The notes under the pieces: model-generated
Database searches by the model: none
Seen by the model: only the letters and a program-made list of their open reading frames with translations
What the model was told of the DNA's origin: nothing
Shown: piece by piece, positions 8,755 to 21,165 of the stretch
How positions within the stretch are numbered: the first letter of the stretch is position 1
Layout: the number at the start of each line of letters is the position of its first letter
From: Chaetoceros tenuissimus
Taxonomy: Eukaryota > Bacillariophyta > Thalassiosirophyceae > Chaetocerotales > Chaetocerotaceae
DNA length: 64,000 bases
Reading direction: 5' to 3'
NCBI GenBank assembly: GCA_021927905.1
Contig: BLLK01000069.1
Location: 2,542,001-2,606,000, forward strand
Position numbers and translations under genes: made by a program

Positions 8755-11700
8755 ATGAGGTCACGGCTCGACAAGGCGAAATCGATGAAAATAATTTCCG
8801 AGTTGGTGAAGAAAGAATCGAACCAAAGACAAAGGAAAAATGCTGACCAAAGAATAACAATCTCATCCACAAGTTCAAAGCTTCAAACAGATAGTTTCCT
8901 TGGAAATGTTGATGGCATTGTACAGAAAGAGGAGGAAGCCAACAAGGATCCGTTTGGAAGTCATGTCACACATCTACTCAATCAAGGGGCATTTCTTGAG
9001 ATAGACGAGATGAGAAACAAAGAGCAAATAAAGACAGACAGTATATTTCCACTCATGAGTGCATCAAATATACAGAAGCTGAAGTCAATTATATTGAAAG
9101 CAATGACTGTCATCCATGCACCTATAAAGGCGGGAAAAGATGGTGCCTGGCGATCAACGCTCGGGAAAGCATTTGCAGTTGTATTCTTAATGTTTATTCC
9201 GACGGTGTCAATATTTTTAGCATTGGCTATTTCAACCATTATTCGAGTGTACCTCTTCATTTCGTTATCGATATTAGCATTATTGGTTGATGTAAAAGAT
9301 ATCTATTCACTGTTGCCAAAATCAACTCGTCAAAATGTTGATAAAATCACATCTTATTTGAAGGATATTGACAGAAAGTTTTTCTTTTCAGAAGCTCTGG
9401 TTGGTAGAGAGCAATGGGAGGCCAACAACAAAACTCTTCCATTGAAGGATAGAAGTGCCCCAGATACATTGGTAAATGCTTCAATTCAGTATGGTGAAGG
9501 TCAGGAGAACAACAACCAAATGTCAAAATTTCAGCATGTTGACTGGAATGTCGTTTCTAAATCATTCTCCAACAAGGATGAATTCAACAAGAAAACAGTG
9601 GACCATTTGGTTGCTATGAATTTTGCATATGCCATGGCAAATGGAAGTCATTTGGAGGAAAGATCAAAGAAGAAACAAAAGAGGGACGCAAAAGCGATAT
9701 CTACTCGCAATATAGAGAATATCAATAATGATGAGCTGGTAAAGAAAAGTAGCAGTGATGTTGTGGAGCCATCCATCATAGAACAGAGCCGTAGTGTAGC
9801 TGGATCAGATGTCCAGACTATCTCTCTTTCAAGCGGTGTTGAAATGATTAGGGAAACTCCAATGAAGCCAAGACAAATAATACAAAGACAAAAATCATCT
9901 TCTAGAAGAGCAAACACAAACATATTTTCATATGATGATTCGGAATACCTTGTTCAACCACATGATGATCAAATTACACAAAGACAAAGAATCCTATCAG
10001 AAACAGATCTTGACTTTTATTACGGAGAAGATGACGAGTCCAATGATGAAGTGTCAATGGATGGAGAAGCCGATCAGAAGAATAAGAAGTGGTTAGATGT
10101 TGGTGCCAGGATAGGAATGCGATTACTGAAGTCTGAGCAAGTTCAAGACCTGATTACACAAACAAATGCGAAGTCCAATGATACTGCAGATAGTGAATTT
10201 GATCTTGAAGAAAATAGCTCTGGTGATGCGCCAGATCTTACAGATATGGATGAGTTCAATGAAAATATTCCAAAACCTATTCATGCCATGTGGCAAACTG
10301 CTGATGGAGGCTCCTGCGATGAGTATAGCTTGTCCGACTCTGAAGAATCCAGTCCAAATACACCGCGTAAATTTCGCAAATCTTTACATTCTCCAAAAAT
10401 AACTCCTCGCTCAAAGAAGGTCATGTTATCACCTTCTCGCTATCCACGATTACAAGGCCCTCCTTTGCCTTTGGATTCAAATCATTCCATGTCTTCTTTA
10501 ATACTTGACGAAAAACCGTCAATTCATTCTCATATTGACAAAAAATTTGATGCTAATCAATTTTTGCCTCCTTCGATGACCATTAAGCATGACTTACCCA
10601 AACCCTCAGTGAAGTCTGGTGGGAAGAATCGATTTTTGAACAAGTCTCGAAGGGACCCATTATTACAAGGGGTGAAAGTTATTGTTCCCTTGATACCAAG
10701 CGATTCTTTGAAAAAAGGGCGTGTACATCAGCTTGCAACAGTCATTTCATCTAAGCGAATTTTTATTGGAAACGGTGAAAAAGATAATGATGCAACTGCG
10801 ACGAATGCAATTGAAATATGTGTAAAACTCGACAAATCGTTCTTGAGAAATGGTCGTTTTGCTGAAATGACAATGAGAGCCCTTGATGACAGTAGATACT
10901 TTCCAAGGTATGTTCTATTCTATGGCTATCATTCTTTCAATAACATCGTTCTTATCTTGTTAAAAATGCTTTGAAAACAGGCATTCCAAGTATCCAATAG
11001 GTGCTACCGTTGCAACATCTTTCGGTGTTGGTGTACTTGTTGGTTGGAGACCAAAGGATGACACGCATATTATTCGTTCGTTATGGCAAAAACGAGGCAA
11101 AGGGTCGAGCCATGCGTATCTTAATAGAAATTCAGTCCATGGTATTGTAGAAGCAGCTATAGGCTTCAAAGTGAATACTTCTTTCGGACTTGGAAAAATA
11201 GTTGCCTATGTAAACGCTGGAAACAAATTTCTTAATGGACAGTATGTCGTGAAACTAAAACATGATGACATTTTTAAAAGAGTTGATCAAGAGTTCAAAT
11301 ACATGCAGCGAAACGAAATCAATGATTGTACATCAGCCAAGTTCATCCCTGTTCTCGAACAATTGAAAGAAGCGGCAAAATACAAGATGCAAGTGGATAC
11401 ATATGAGACTGCCAAATTTCAAATGATGTTAGAAGACAAGAACTTATTATTAGATCAAACATGGAGAATGTTTTCAGAGGGCTTTGAATTATTCATAACG
11501 AGTTTCATCAAGGCTGCAGAAGAAAATGAAGATTTTGACGTTGAAATCAATAATTTTCTTTCAAAGATTATAAATTTTCTTGAGGATTTTGAGCTTGACG
11601 GTGCAAAACATCGATTAAAGCAGACGTTGATGACACCAACGCAATTCCAAACTAATACTCAAAGCAATACACTTGATACCAATACGAAAGAAGACATTGT

Positions 11701-14482
11701 TGATGAACCTGGACTCTGGTTCATACACGAACTGTTTAATGAAAATAGAAGCAAAGAGGAATTACATGAATACAATAATAAACGACAGAAAATAGACGCA
11801 ACAAAATCCTTGGATTCTGGATGGTCAGGGGATGATTCATACAAAAAGATATATGCAGTATTGAACATGTTAATGCGAACCATATCGATAGCGAAAGCAG
11901 GTTGTATAAATAGACCGAATTTGAAGGTAAGGAAAACATTTTCATTTTGGGAACATTGCAAAAGCTTTTCATCTAACCAGTATGTTCCTTCAGATGGCTC
12001 TTGCAATCATTCATGAAACTTTAGTTTTTATCCATAATGTGATTAAAGTACAACAAGTTAACATGACTGAGGAATCAGTAAAAGAATGGAAAGATACTTT
12101 GGAGGAGTTTGGAGTCATATTTGGACCTGCAAATGCTCGAATGCAAAAGATTGGAAATGGAATTTTAAAGAGACTTGAAGACCACGGAAGAATTGCCAAG
12201 GTGCGCGCATTGGCATTTTTAGAGTTACTAGTAAGTGATGATAAACTTATAGAGAGTTTAGAGACCGGTGATGTTGACGATTGTGTCACTCGAGTCGAGA
12301 ATGCAGCTGTAACAGCAGAGATTATTAATGAAGACATGAGAAAGCAGTATCACAAAATTGGTCTTTTGATTTACCAGACAATGGCACCTCGATTTGCCAA
12401 TAATAACGAGGCAGCTCTTCGAAATGGACAAAAGTTCACACTCGTTGCAAAAGCAATCAAGCTTATGGCTACTCCTGCACGTTCCGCTCTCTCATTGCTA
12501 ACAAATGATGAAATTCTAGAGCTAATTGAGCGATTATTCATACGAGTATTTGAGAAAGATGAGGAAGCTGTACAAGTTATCAATATTTACAGTTGGTCTT
12601 TTCGGACTCTTCGTCACTTGAGAATTCTTGTGAATATAGCCATTGTTGGTACATTATGGGCTCCGATATTAGGTAAGAGATCTTTGCAACAAGAAGAATT
12701 TAAATCTCCGATGGCAAATCCAACAATGTTCGCATTTTTGTATCTATAGATGCTGCTGATGATGAGTTTGCCTGGGCTGTTTCTAGAACTCCCGAACAGA
12801 CTCAAGAATATATTCGCCCAGTGTCAAAATTATTCTCGCTTGGAGTAGCCAGGTTTCATGAAATTCACCAATCAGATTCATCTGTATCATTAGATTGGTT
12901 AGATTTCTTAAAAGAGGACGAGGCTATTGCAATTGTCCAAGAATTAGATAAAGCACTTCTTCAATTCTTGAAACGATTTTGTAAGGATGTGAAAGAGATG
13001 ATGTATGTGCTCCCATACTACTCTAGGTAAGCTGAATTTGCATTACAAACGTAGGAATCAGTTGTTATCGATTCTAACAAGGCTTTATTTTCTGTTATAG
13101 TATCGATGACGACATATTAAATCTTATCGATGAGGTAGATCCAGAAAGAGAGATCAATGAGATTGCTGAGGCGCTAGCTGAACCATCCAAATTTCCTGAC
13201 TTTGTTCGTCGGAAAAGTGCCAAGGCAATTGCAAAGTTCTTGGTAAGTTCATTTGCTTTGATTGAATAATCCGTGGAATTCTCCTCATTCGGTTTCTGAC
13301 TAACCATTTTGTTAGGACTATCTACCAAAAATGTCAATCCCAGTTGAGAGGAGAGAAATCAACGAAAGCTGGGTAATTACATGTAGAGGGAGGAACGGAA
13401 AAGACTTAACGCTATCAAACATTGGGTTGGAACAAGACAATATCTTTTGCAAAGTATTTGGCAGTCAGAACGTGTTCGGTTTAGATGATATCGATCTGCA
13501 GAAAAGGCAATCAATGGACTCAGTAATGAAAGAATCTACTTTCAACAGTGATGAGGGTGGCAACATCGAAATTTCAATTCTCGACCATGTTGCAGAGCTA
13601 ATCAGGAATGCTCAACGACATGATTGCTGGGATGTAGATGATGTGGATGACGGCTATTTCGCAAGTGGAATACTGTCATCTTCTTCGCTGAATGGATTAC
13701 CATTATCAAAGGTTCTCAGATGCTCGATCGATCTTTGGGAAAATATGCAAATTGACGATGATGAGCTGTTGGAAATAGCCATCAGGGAAATCAGTTATCA
13801 GATACAGGTTCAAAAGGCCAAAGAAGAGGAGGAGGAAGTTGACGAAGAAATTGAGTGGCTAGTTGAAAGACACAGAATTCTTGAACTGCACGAGAGCTAT
13901 AGCAGCAGTAAAGGATTTTCATTTGACGTGGATATAATCAACACATTTTCGATGGAAGGTAATGAACCAGGGAAAGGAAGAAGATTTGATCCGAAGAATG
14001 ATCCAACCATTTTCTTTCTTGGATTAAATCAGCTTACTTGTAGCTTGGAAAATTTCACTTACCGTTTAGAACCTGCTGAAATTAATTCAGTATTTGATCC
14101 TGTGTTTGAGGGAGTTGGTGATCTTGCGATTAGAAACGCATCAATCAAGATCCGTATAGAATGTAAAAAAGGCCCGATTGAAAAAATGGGACAAGACGTA
14201 TATGTGCCAAGGTTATGTCTGAAGGAATTGGAAATTGGATTAGAAAAGGTAAAGTTTCAATTTAAAGAGACAGGGGCAGATTGGGTCTTGAATAAACTTG
14301 TAAGCAATTTTTCTGACAAGATCACCATGATTGTACGAGAAAACATACAAAATGCGATTGCATTATCTATTGAGAATGCCCTTGACACAATGAATAAATA
14401 CATAGAAGTAAATCCTGATCCTTTGCTGAAGATTCTTGGTATTGATATCGACGATCTTGAGGAAAATGTAGCATGGGTTTAA
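8755..14482 (+). CDS. Giant membrane-hairpin protein with TULIP-like lipid-binding C-terminus
   Basis: Six exons (8755-10907, 10981-11926, 11994-12672, 12750-13026, 13101-13242, 13316-14482) with five introns of 67-77 bases make 1787 residues; all phases agree. Residues 140-190 are a long hydrophobic hairpin (VVFLMFIPTVSIFLALAI, then YLFISLSILALLV). A Ser/Asp/Glu-rich, probably disordered stretch follows to about 640. A beta-rich unit with two T-x-F-G-x-G repeats (VATSFGVGVLVGW and VNTSFGLGKIVAY) lies around 715-820. A long helical region comes next. The last 180 residues (LNQLTCSLENFTYRL, VGDLAIRNASIKIRI, then GADWVLNKLVSNF with amphipathic helices) fit the TULIP/BPI lipid-binding pattern seen in fungal HAM1-like proteins. 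Lipid transfer at a membrane is inference. No full-length match is recognised. Confidence 0.65.
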
Positions 14483-14709
14483 AGTAAAAGTCAACCGTCT
14501 AGAAAAATGAAGCTGCTCTATCCAGGTATAAAGGCGTTATTATAATTTTTAAATACCAACCTGACAAAGGTGTCAGGCCTTCACCCTAGCTGAAGCTTTC
14601 TGCCTCTATCTTTTTACTTTTTATTTCATCTTCATGGTTACTACAGTGTACAGTGTTAAACTTGTTTATGGATCGTTGCTAAAAGTGAAGATACATTGCT
14701 ATAATAAGA

Positions 14710-16172
14710 ATGAGACTTCCAACAATCCATAAGAAAGGTATCTTAACTGTGGGCTTGATTGTCTTGACAGAATCTATTTCCTTTTCCAACGCTGTACAAT
14801 TTTGGAGTACCTACAACAGTTGGTCCAATCAACATGGCCGTGGTAGAGCAAACTTTCAGCAAAACGAAAACGAAGAAAATTCCCGAGCAAATGGATTCTT
14901 TTTCAAGTCAACAAATTTTGCAAAACGTAATGCTAAAGCGCAGGAATGTGCTGCTGGAAGTTTAGACGAAACTTGTTCTCGTAGATCAAAGGCTTCGATG
15001 AATAATGTATTACATCCGAGAAAGCTTACTAGAGTAGCAACTAATGCTTACTATGATTGCTGTAAGAAAAACGCTCCGACTTGCAATGCATTAGATGTCA
15101 GAGGAGGACATGGGCTGCATAATCAACATATCTCTGCTGAAACTGCTGCGGCAGCAGCTGAAACTGTAGTCTCTGCACTTCTACCAACTCCCTACAATTT
15201 ACATTTGAATATTTGGAAAGTTATTTTTCAGATTTTTCTAACCGCAATGAATGTTGCTTGTTGGCTTATTCCTCTTAGAGCAAAGAAAATTACTGAGAAC
15301 AAGTTGGCAATGAGTCTCGCAAATGCTTTCTCTGGTGGAGTATTTCTTAGTTTGGCTTTTGGACATTTGATTCCTGAATGTGTTCATGGGTTTGAAGGAA
15401 TGAATGAAGCGCTTCCATACATGATTGTTCTAGGAGGCTATTTATTGATCTTTTTTGTAGAAAAAGTAGCTTTTGATGCCCATGGATTGATGCATGACTG
15501 TGGTGCTGATCACCACACTCATGGTGGAGATACCAAGGAAGTTGTGGAATTGAAAAATGAAAATGGAGCTGGAGGTCAAGGGAGAAGTGCAGTGATTCTT
15601 CTTGGCGCTCTTGCTGTTCATAGTATTCTAGAAATGACTGCTCTCGGACTTGCACGTTCTTTTGGGGATAGCGCTCTTCTTTCATTGAGTATTGCATTGC
15701 ATCAAGTAAGTTCATCAAGTTTGTCCATATCTTGTGTTTTTTGTGCTTGTTCTCACATTGTTGATTTCGTAAGCCTGCTGAGTCCATTGCTCTACTAGTA
15801 GCATTTTTGAAGTCGGGTATGCCAAAGAATGATATCGTCAAGTATCTATCAATCTTTTCTTGCATGGGGCCTATTGGTGTAGCTATCGGAATGGCTGTAA
15901 ATGGTAAGTCTTGTCAATGTATAATAGTTTGTATTCGGATTATGCCTCATTCTATATTCTCATATTTCCTGCCAGAATTTGCTGCTCCGATTATTGATTC
16001 CATTATGCTTGCAACTGTAGCAGGAACCTTTGTTTATGTAGGAGCAACGGAAGTGATTCCTGAAGAATGGGAAGAGCAGGATCACAAATGGAAGAAATTC
16101 TTTGCTTTGATGGGAGGCATTATTTCAATTTTTGGAATTACACAGTATACAATGACACTTGAAGGTCATTAA
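14710..16172 (+). CDS. ZIP-family divalent metal transporter
   Basis: Three exons (14710-15705, 15774-15903, 15976-16172) give 440 residues. A signal peptide (residues 8-29) and a Cys/Asn-rich lumenal region come first, then eight predicted membrane segments. TM1-3 include SLANAFSGGVFLSLAFGHLIPE. The variable His loop is HDCGADHHTHGG. TM4 holds HSILEMTALGLA and TM5 holds LHQPAESIALLVAFLKSG, the paired His/Glu metal site of ZIPs. TM4 has Glu-Met where many family members have Glu-Gly. ZIPs move Zn2+, Fe2+ or Mn2+ into the cytosol; the metal here is unknown. The second intron (15904-15975) is 72 bases with no in-frame stop, so retention would insert 24 residues within the TM5-TM6 region. Confidence 0.9.
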
Positions 16173-16394
16173 AAACAATGTGAAAATGCATTATCAACCT
16201 AATATGTTCACCATATCATTCTCGACCACTGAGAGTCGAAAAGGAAAATCACTAAGCTAAAATTTAACCTAGAGGTATGGGTATTACATATGAATATGTG
16301 AAAAACTAAAAAGCAGTGATATTCTATTTTTATGGAACGGAACACTCGAAACCATTCATGAGTGCACAATTTTTCAATACATTCGTCTGACAGC

Positions 16395-17083
16395 TCAATC
16401 CTTCCATTGGTCATCAATGTTGGTATTAGAAGTAGGAGGCTGATCCTTAGCATTCGCGCTTTTCTCAAAGTCTGCAATGATAATTGGTTGCATGATATTT
16501 CCTAGTTCTTGAAGTAGATCAGGTCTGGTCGCCATAGTTTCGCCTTCTTCTAACTTTGCTTCGTATTCTTCCCATAATCCTGAAAGATAAAGGTTTGTTA
16601 TTATGACATGAAGCCATTATTTCTAAATACATTTTCTTTAGATGTAGAGCTTACCTGGTCGAAGTCTTTTGGTGTCGGTTTCCAACTGTGCTGCGGCTTG
16701 AGGCTGTAAGGATAGAATGACAGATCAAGTTAGATAATATGGCACCTCAGAATGAAAGTCATCATTGTACCTGACAGTACAGTATTACTTACTACGATGA
16801 AGGCAGCAGTTACATATGTTAGTCCTGCGAATCCAAACACTATAGCTAGAATGACTGTGAAGAAAGTTCTGACTCCTTGTAATGCAGCCTCTGCATTAGC
16901 TATGGCTTCAGCATCATCGCTTAGAATAATTGAACTAGACGCAGAAAGAATTGGATCATGATATAGATCGGGAGAAAAAAGATTCAACTCATGAGAATGA
17001 TGATTTGTTGTCAAAGTTCTAGGTTGTACAAATGCTTGTGCTGATGTAATAAGTGCAGGGAGAATGAGAAAAAGTGTCTGCAT
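16395..17083 (-). CDS. Small plastid-targeted membrane protein
   Basis: Three exons on the minus strand (17083-16793, 16703-16655, 16579-16395) in phases 0 and 1 give 174 residues. The start is the ATG before the signal peptide TLFLILPALITSAQAFVQPR, whose AQA-FVQ site is the diatom plastid signature. An ATG 21 codons upstream would put a basic tail before the signal and was not chosen. One membrane helix (TFFTVILAIVFGFAGLTYVTAAFIV) ends exon 1. The rest is a soluble, Glu-rich tail (PQAAAQLETDTKRLRPGLWEEYEAK) ending at QWKD. The protein is probably anchored in a plastid membrane with the tail in the stroma. No known family recognised. It lies tail-to-tail with the ZIP gene. Confidence 0.65.
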
Positions 17084-17277
17084 TTTTCTCTTTTGTGTTA
17101 AAGTGAAGTTTGAATGAATGCTTCTTGGTTTTTGTCTCATCATCACATACAGTACTCATCATTATCTTTGCGGATGATAGTTGATGGTGTCAGTTCTCTT
17201 AAGATCGTAAGATCGGAGCTTCAATACCGTTAAATTACGTTTTAACTGCAAGATATACCGTCATCTTTCCAAAAATT

Positions 17278-20200
17278 CTACTGAGACTGCTCTTGCAGTG
17301 TCTTTTCATGTCCACTTTTTACAATAGAAAGAAGATCAAAAACTTGAAAGTTATTCGACGATCCATTTTCTGACTTCAACGACCAAGAAAGTTTCAGTGA
17401 AACTGCCTCCCTATATATGTCCTGGTATTTCTTACTCGAACTATTTTGGGCCTTTTCAATTTTGACGAGAGAAACCAGTAATGACATGACACGATCCACC
17501 ATTCTATCATTGAGCAATCTCATTTGAGCTTCCCAGTTTTCTTTCGTTGGTGCATTACTACTGTGTTTGCAGTATGTACTTGAAAAAGCGGGTAATGTAT
17601 CTAGACAGCAAAGTAATGCTTTCTCTTGCCATTCATAAGATGCTGAAGCTATTGAATATAATGAACTCAGATCTAAAATCAAACAAATGAGAGAGGTTTC
17701 ATTGGTCTTGAGATTTTCAAAGTAATATTTGTGAGCATCGGCAAGATTTTGAAATGCCTTGGACAGTTTATCTCTTGTGTAAGATTCACTACGCTTACAT
17801 GTCCAAACCTTTGAGTAGTAAAGTGCTAGTTGATATTTCGTAGCAGCGACTTTTTCCTTTATGCCGAGGCTACCATAAATATCTTTTGCCAATTCCAGAG
17901 GTCTGACAATAGCTCTTTCACAGCCTTCTGAAGCTGGATTTGTGTTAGATGCCGAGGCATTGTCGCCAAATAGAGATTGCCTTCTTCTCACTCCGATCAA
18001 CAAATAAGTAGCAGCTAACTCTAAACTCACTAAATCCCAAGTTTGAGGATTACTACTATCTCGCTGATCCAATGCAACATGTGCCAATTCTAAATGTTTA
18101 GCTGCGTCGTTCAAGCATTTTTCAAAATGCGAGTCAATATTTTTGTCAAAAGTCTCATTCCTTTCTGGAAAAGTCATCCTGAACTGAGAAATAGAAGCAC
18201 GTTGCTTACAACATGTCGAGAGATTGGCCCGAAGAAAAGCTATGTTTCTGACATCGCTACATTTAGTGAAATATTCAAGACCCTCTTTGAACCAGAACTC
18301 TGCAGACAAAAGGAGTGGGACCAAAGCCTCGGATTTCTTGTTTGAGCTAATGATACTATTCAATGTCTCTAACAAAAGCTTTCCAATTTCGTTGTAGGCG
18401 TCACCACATCTCTGCATCATCAAGCGCCATAGCTTCTCATGTTTTGTTTGTGACTCTGTGACATAAGTGCTAAAACAAAATGCTGCCTCGCTGTATTTTA
18501 TTGCTGAGGCCACTAACACGCGTCTCCTTTCCTTCTTTAAATGTTTCTGGGTCGACAGGTATTTATTTCCTGCTTGTACTGATTGGTGGTTGTTGACAAG
18601 AACTCCATTTTCAGATAAAGGTATTACCCCACTCAGATAGTCTAGATTCAATATTCCATTTGTCTTCTCGACGAGCGACTGTGGTATCTGTAGTTCATCA
18701 CCAGTAGAGCTCGATAACCTCAATAATTCATCTGTGTGGCAAGAAAGAATTTCTACGTCACGAAGAAGGCAAATGACATCTTCTCCGCTGGCATGTCCAC
18801 GCTCTCTCCAAGCTTCATCCGCAGCGAACGATCGTGCAAAATTGCCACAGTTTTCAATTGAAAGGGAGTATTGATAAGATATGCTTTCAATGAAGTCTCG
18901 GCGGTCATGACCAAAAATAGAATTTTGTGAATCGCTCAGATCTGAGATTCTGAGCAGTAATTTGGAAGCATCTGCAATCACTCTGGCGCTAAGGCGTAAA
19001 GATTGCATCACACTAGATGATTTGTACTTCATAAGATGGCTTTCTGTCAAACTCATTGAGACATTGATCAATTTATGGTAGACACCATATATTTGCATAG
19101 CAAATGCCTCTATTGTTTCAAGTAGGAAATCATCGTCTTTGTCACAATCATATTTATAGAAAGCATCGTCCAAACAAGGATGTAAAACTTTCACTGCATC
19201 TTTCAGGTAGTCAGATGCTTTTGATAGATTGTCGTTTCCAACCTTGTCGTAAATCTGTGGTTCAGTCGAAGCCGATTGTAAGAAGGAACACTCGACAACA
19301 TTATCAGAATCATCTTTGGTACTACTAGTTCCTTCATGTGCATCTAGATACGAATCTGCAAGTTGCTCATAAATTGAGCAACAAATAGTTTCGTGTTTTC
19401 TCCCTTCCATATCAGCTAGCTCTTCTAGCAACTCAAGCGCATTTTCAAGAAGAGCTCTTTTCTTCTGACGATACTCTCGACTTACTACACTAGAGTCCGA
19501 AGAATCCTTGATATCATTAATTACCTTGTCTAATCTCATTGCAAATCTCATATTGATCATTGCTAACCAATGAATCCATTTCTTATGCCTTTGCCGAGAT
19601 AACGAAGTAACATCTAAGAGTTGAACAGTAGTTTCCCCAGCATTTCTTTTTAGAAGATATGTTGAGTTCTCTTTGGAGCAATTGGTCTTTAGAAATTCCA
19701 ACATCATGGATGCATTTGATTCAACAACTTCAGGAGAGAATAACGGCTTTGAAGCAAATGCAGGCTGAGTCGTGTCGTTCCTTTTAGCATTATGTCCCAA
19801 GAGCAAATCAGTAGCCTTCAATGTTGGCAATTCTTTCGTGTCAAACAATTTCACTGCCTGAATCAATCCTTTTTCTTGTAAGCACAATGCGAGTTGCGGC
19901 ACATTCTCTATCAAATTATCTAAATATGCATCCAAAACCATGCAGACAGGAGACGAAGAAGGCGCTCCTTGCGAGATTGTAGTGTTGGTACCTAGGGAAA
20001 GATCTTTTGTTGGATTCCACTGCTGAGCAAAGAAGCCGTGTTCATGCAATTTGTATTGGAATTCTGATGAAGGTAAAACACAGGAATTGATAGAAACATT
20101 GGCGAAGTCGGGATATGGAATGATTGCTTGTTCATTCTTTGTAGTGTGATCTTTCTTTGACTCTGCATTCGTAGTGTCAGGAGCACCCGCTACATCTGCA

Positions 20201-21165
20201 TATGATTTCTGTTTCTGTCGCTGATCTAGTTTTGAACGAAGATCTTCAGCATCAACAATCCTCAATGCTAAAGAACTGTTCTCCGCCTTGGTTTTATTAC
20301 CCGCATCCATTTTACTAGCAGCATTTGGTCCATTACTGTCTTCACTTCCATTACTAGATTTCAGAACAATAGCATCTGACCCAACCAGCATATTATAGTC
20401 CTGAAACTTCCATTTCGTGTAAACGTTATCATTCTTGTCAATTTCACTGTCGGGCGAAACTAAATCATTTGTATATGAATCTGGAGGAATGAGGATTTCA
20501 TTCAATTTGCTATGGATCATCTCACTCTTTTCGGAGTTGCATTCGGTTGAATGCTTTTGTACAAGTGAATCATCCTCATTATCTTGTTTGGTCTCTTGGG
20601 TCAGAGCAAGATACTTTGTCTGCGACTTGCCCATTTCAGACACATATTTCAAAAGGTCTTCTTCATTCTGAATAGTCAATGCTTTATTATTTTGAGATAG
20701 CAAGTCAACTGCATGTTCATCTGTGACAGATAAAGATGGGTGGATCCTGTCAATACTCTCTGTGCCGTTGTTTGAACGACCCCTCGGTCGCTTTCTTCTC
20801 TTTGATATATTTCGTATCTTTTGCTTTGTCTGTTCTTCGTTGTTGTCTGGTACAACTGCACCGTCAATTAATAAAGTACCATTTCCTATGTTATGAATAG
20901 CTACAGCAACTCCAACATCGGCAGAGTATGGCAGTCCAAAAATATCTTTGATTGCAGTGGAAGTTCCTATGAAGTCAAGCTTCTGACCATTTCTCGCGGA
21001 TCTATCCCCCTCTCCTCTGGTTTCATTTGAAGATCGATTACTAAAGTTTTGATAAGCATTAGGATAGTCGAAAGTGATGACATTGGTTGCTTGAGATGCA
21101 ATGGCGTTCGTATCTGAACCTTCAATGCTTTTCTCAATCTTGATTTTTCCTCCGCTTTCCTTCAT
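17278..21165 (-). CDS. EDRF1-like protein with helical repeat C-terminus
   Basis: A single long exon of 1295 residues from the ATG at 21165; the frame opens nine codons further up but only at TTG, so a short upstream exon cannot be excluded. Between residues 280 and 560 are blocks typical of the erythroid differentiation-related factor 1 family: HGFFAQQWNPTKDLSL, DAYLDNLIENVPQLALCLQEKG with VKLFDTKELP, and LEFLKTNCSKENSTYLLKR. The remaining 700 residues are mostly helical with TPR-like pairs (KYSEAAFCFSTYV, ATKYQLALYYSK). In animals EDRF1 is a nuclear regulator of globin genes, but the family is broad in eukaryotes and its basic role is not settled. The N-terminal 250 residues are poorly conserved and Ser/Asn/Lys-rich. 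Confidence 0.7.
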   Translation of the reverse strand: MKESGGKIKIEKSIEGSDTNAIASQATNVITFDYPNAYQNFSNRSSNETRGEGDRSARNGQKLDFIGTSTAIKDIFGLPYSADVGVAVAIHNIGNGTLLIDGAVVPDNNEEQTKQKIRNISKRRKRPRGRSNNGTESIDRIHPSLSVTDEHAVDLLSQNNKALTIQNEEDLLKYVSEMGKSQTKYLALTQETKQDNEDDSLVQKHSTECNSEKSEMIHSKLNEILIPPDSYTNDLVSPDSEIDKNDNVYTKWKFQDYNMLVGSDAIVLKSSNGSEDSNGPNAASKMDAGNKTKAENSSLALRIVDAEDLRSKLDQRQKQKSYADVAGAPDTTNAESKKDHTTKNEQAIIPYPDFANVSINSCVLPSSEFQYKLHEHGFFAQQWNPTKDLSLGTNTTISQGAPSSSPVCMVLDAYLDNLIENVPQLALCLQEKGLIQAVKLFDTKELPTLKATDLLLGHNAKRNDTTQPAFASKPLFSPEVVESNASMMLEFLKTNCSKENSTYLLKRNAGETTVQLLDVTSLSRQRHKKWIHWLAMINMRFAMRLDKVINDIKDSSDSSVVSREYRQKKRALLENALELLEELADMEGRKHETICCSIYEQLADSYLDAHEGTSSTKDDSDNVVECSFLQSASTEPQIYDKVGNDNLSKASDYLKDAVKVLHPCLDDAFYKYDCDKDDDFLLETIEAFAMQIYGVYHKLINVSMSLTESHLMKYKSSSVMQSLRLSARVIADASKLLLRISDLSDSQNSIFGHDRRDFIESISYQYSLSIENCGNFARSFAADEAWRERGHASGEDVICLLRDVEILSCHTDELLRLSSSTGDELQIPQSLVEKTNGILNLDYLSGVIPLSENGVLVNNHQSVQAGNKYLSTQKHLKKERRRVLVASAIKYSEAAFCFSTYVTESQTKHEKLWRLMMQRCGDAYNEIGKLLLETLNSIISSNKKSEALVPLLLSAEFWFKEGLEYFTKCSDVRNIAFLRANLSTCCKQRASISQFRMTFPERNETFDKNIDSHFEKCLNDAAKHLELAHVALDQRDSSNPQTWDLVSLELAATYLLIGVRRRQSLFGDNASASNTNPASEGCERAIVRPLELAKDIYGSLGIKEKVAATKYQLALYYSKVWTCKRSESYTRDKLSKAFQNLADAHKYYFENLKTNETSLICLILDLSSLYSIASASYEWQEKALLCCLDTLPAFSSTYCKHSSNAPTKENWEAQMRLLNDRMVDRVMSLLVSLVKIEKAQNSSSKKYQDIYREAVSLKLSWSLKSENGSSNNFQVFDLLSIVKSGHEKTLQEQSQ

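Noticed and set aside
16208-16477. 89-codon minus-strand frame
   Set aside because: Overlaps exon 3 of the plastid membrane protein in another frame; the spliced model explains the region better.
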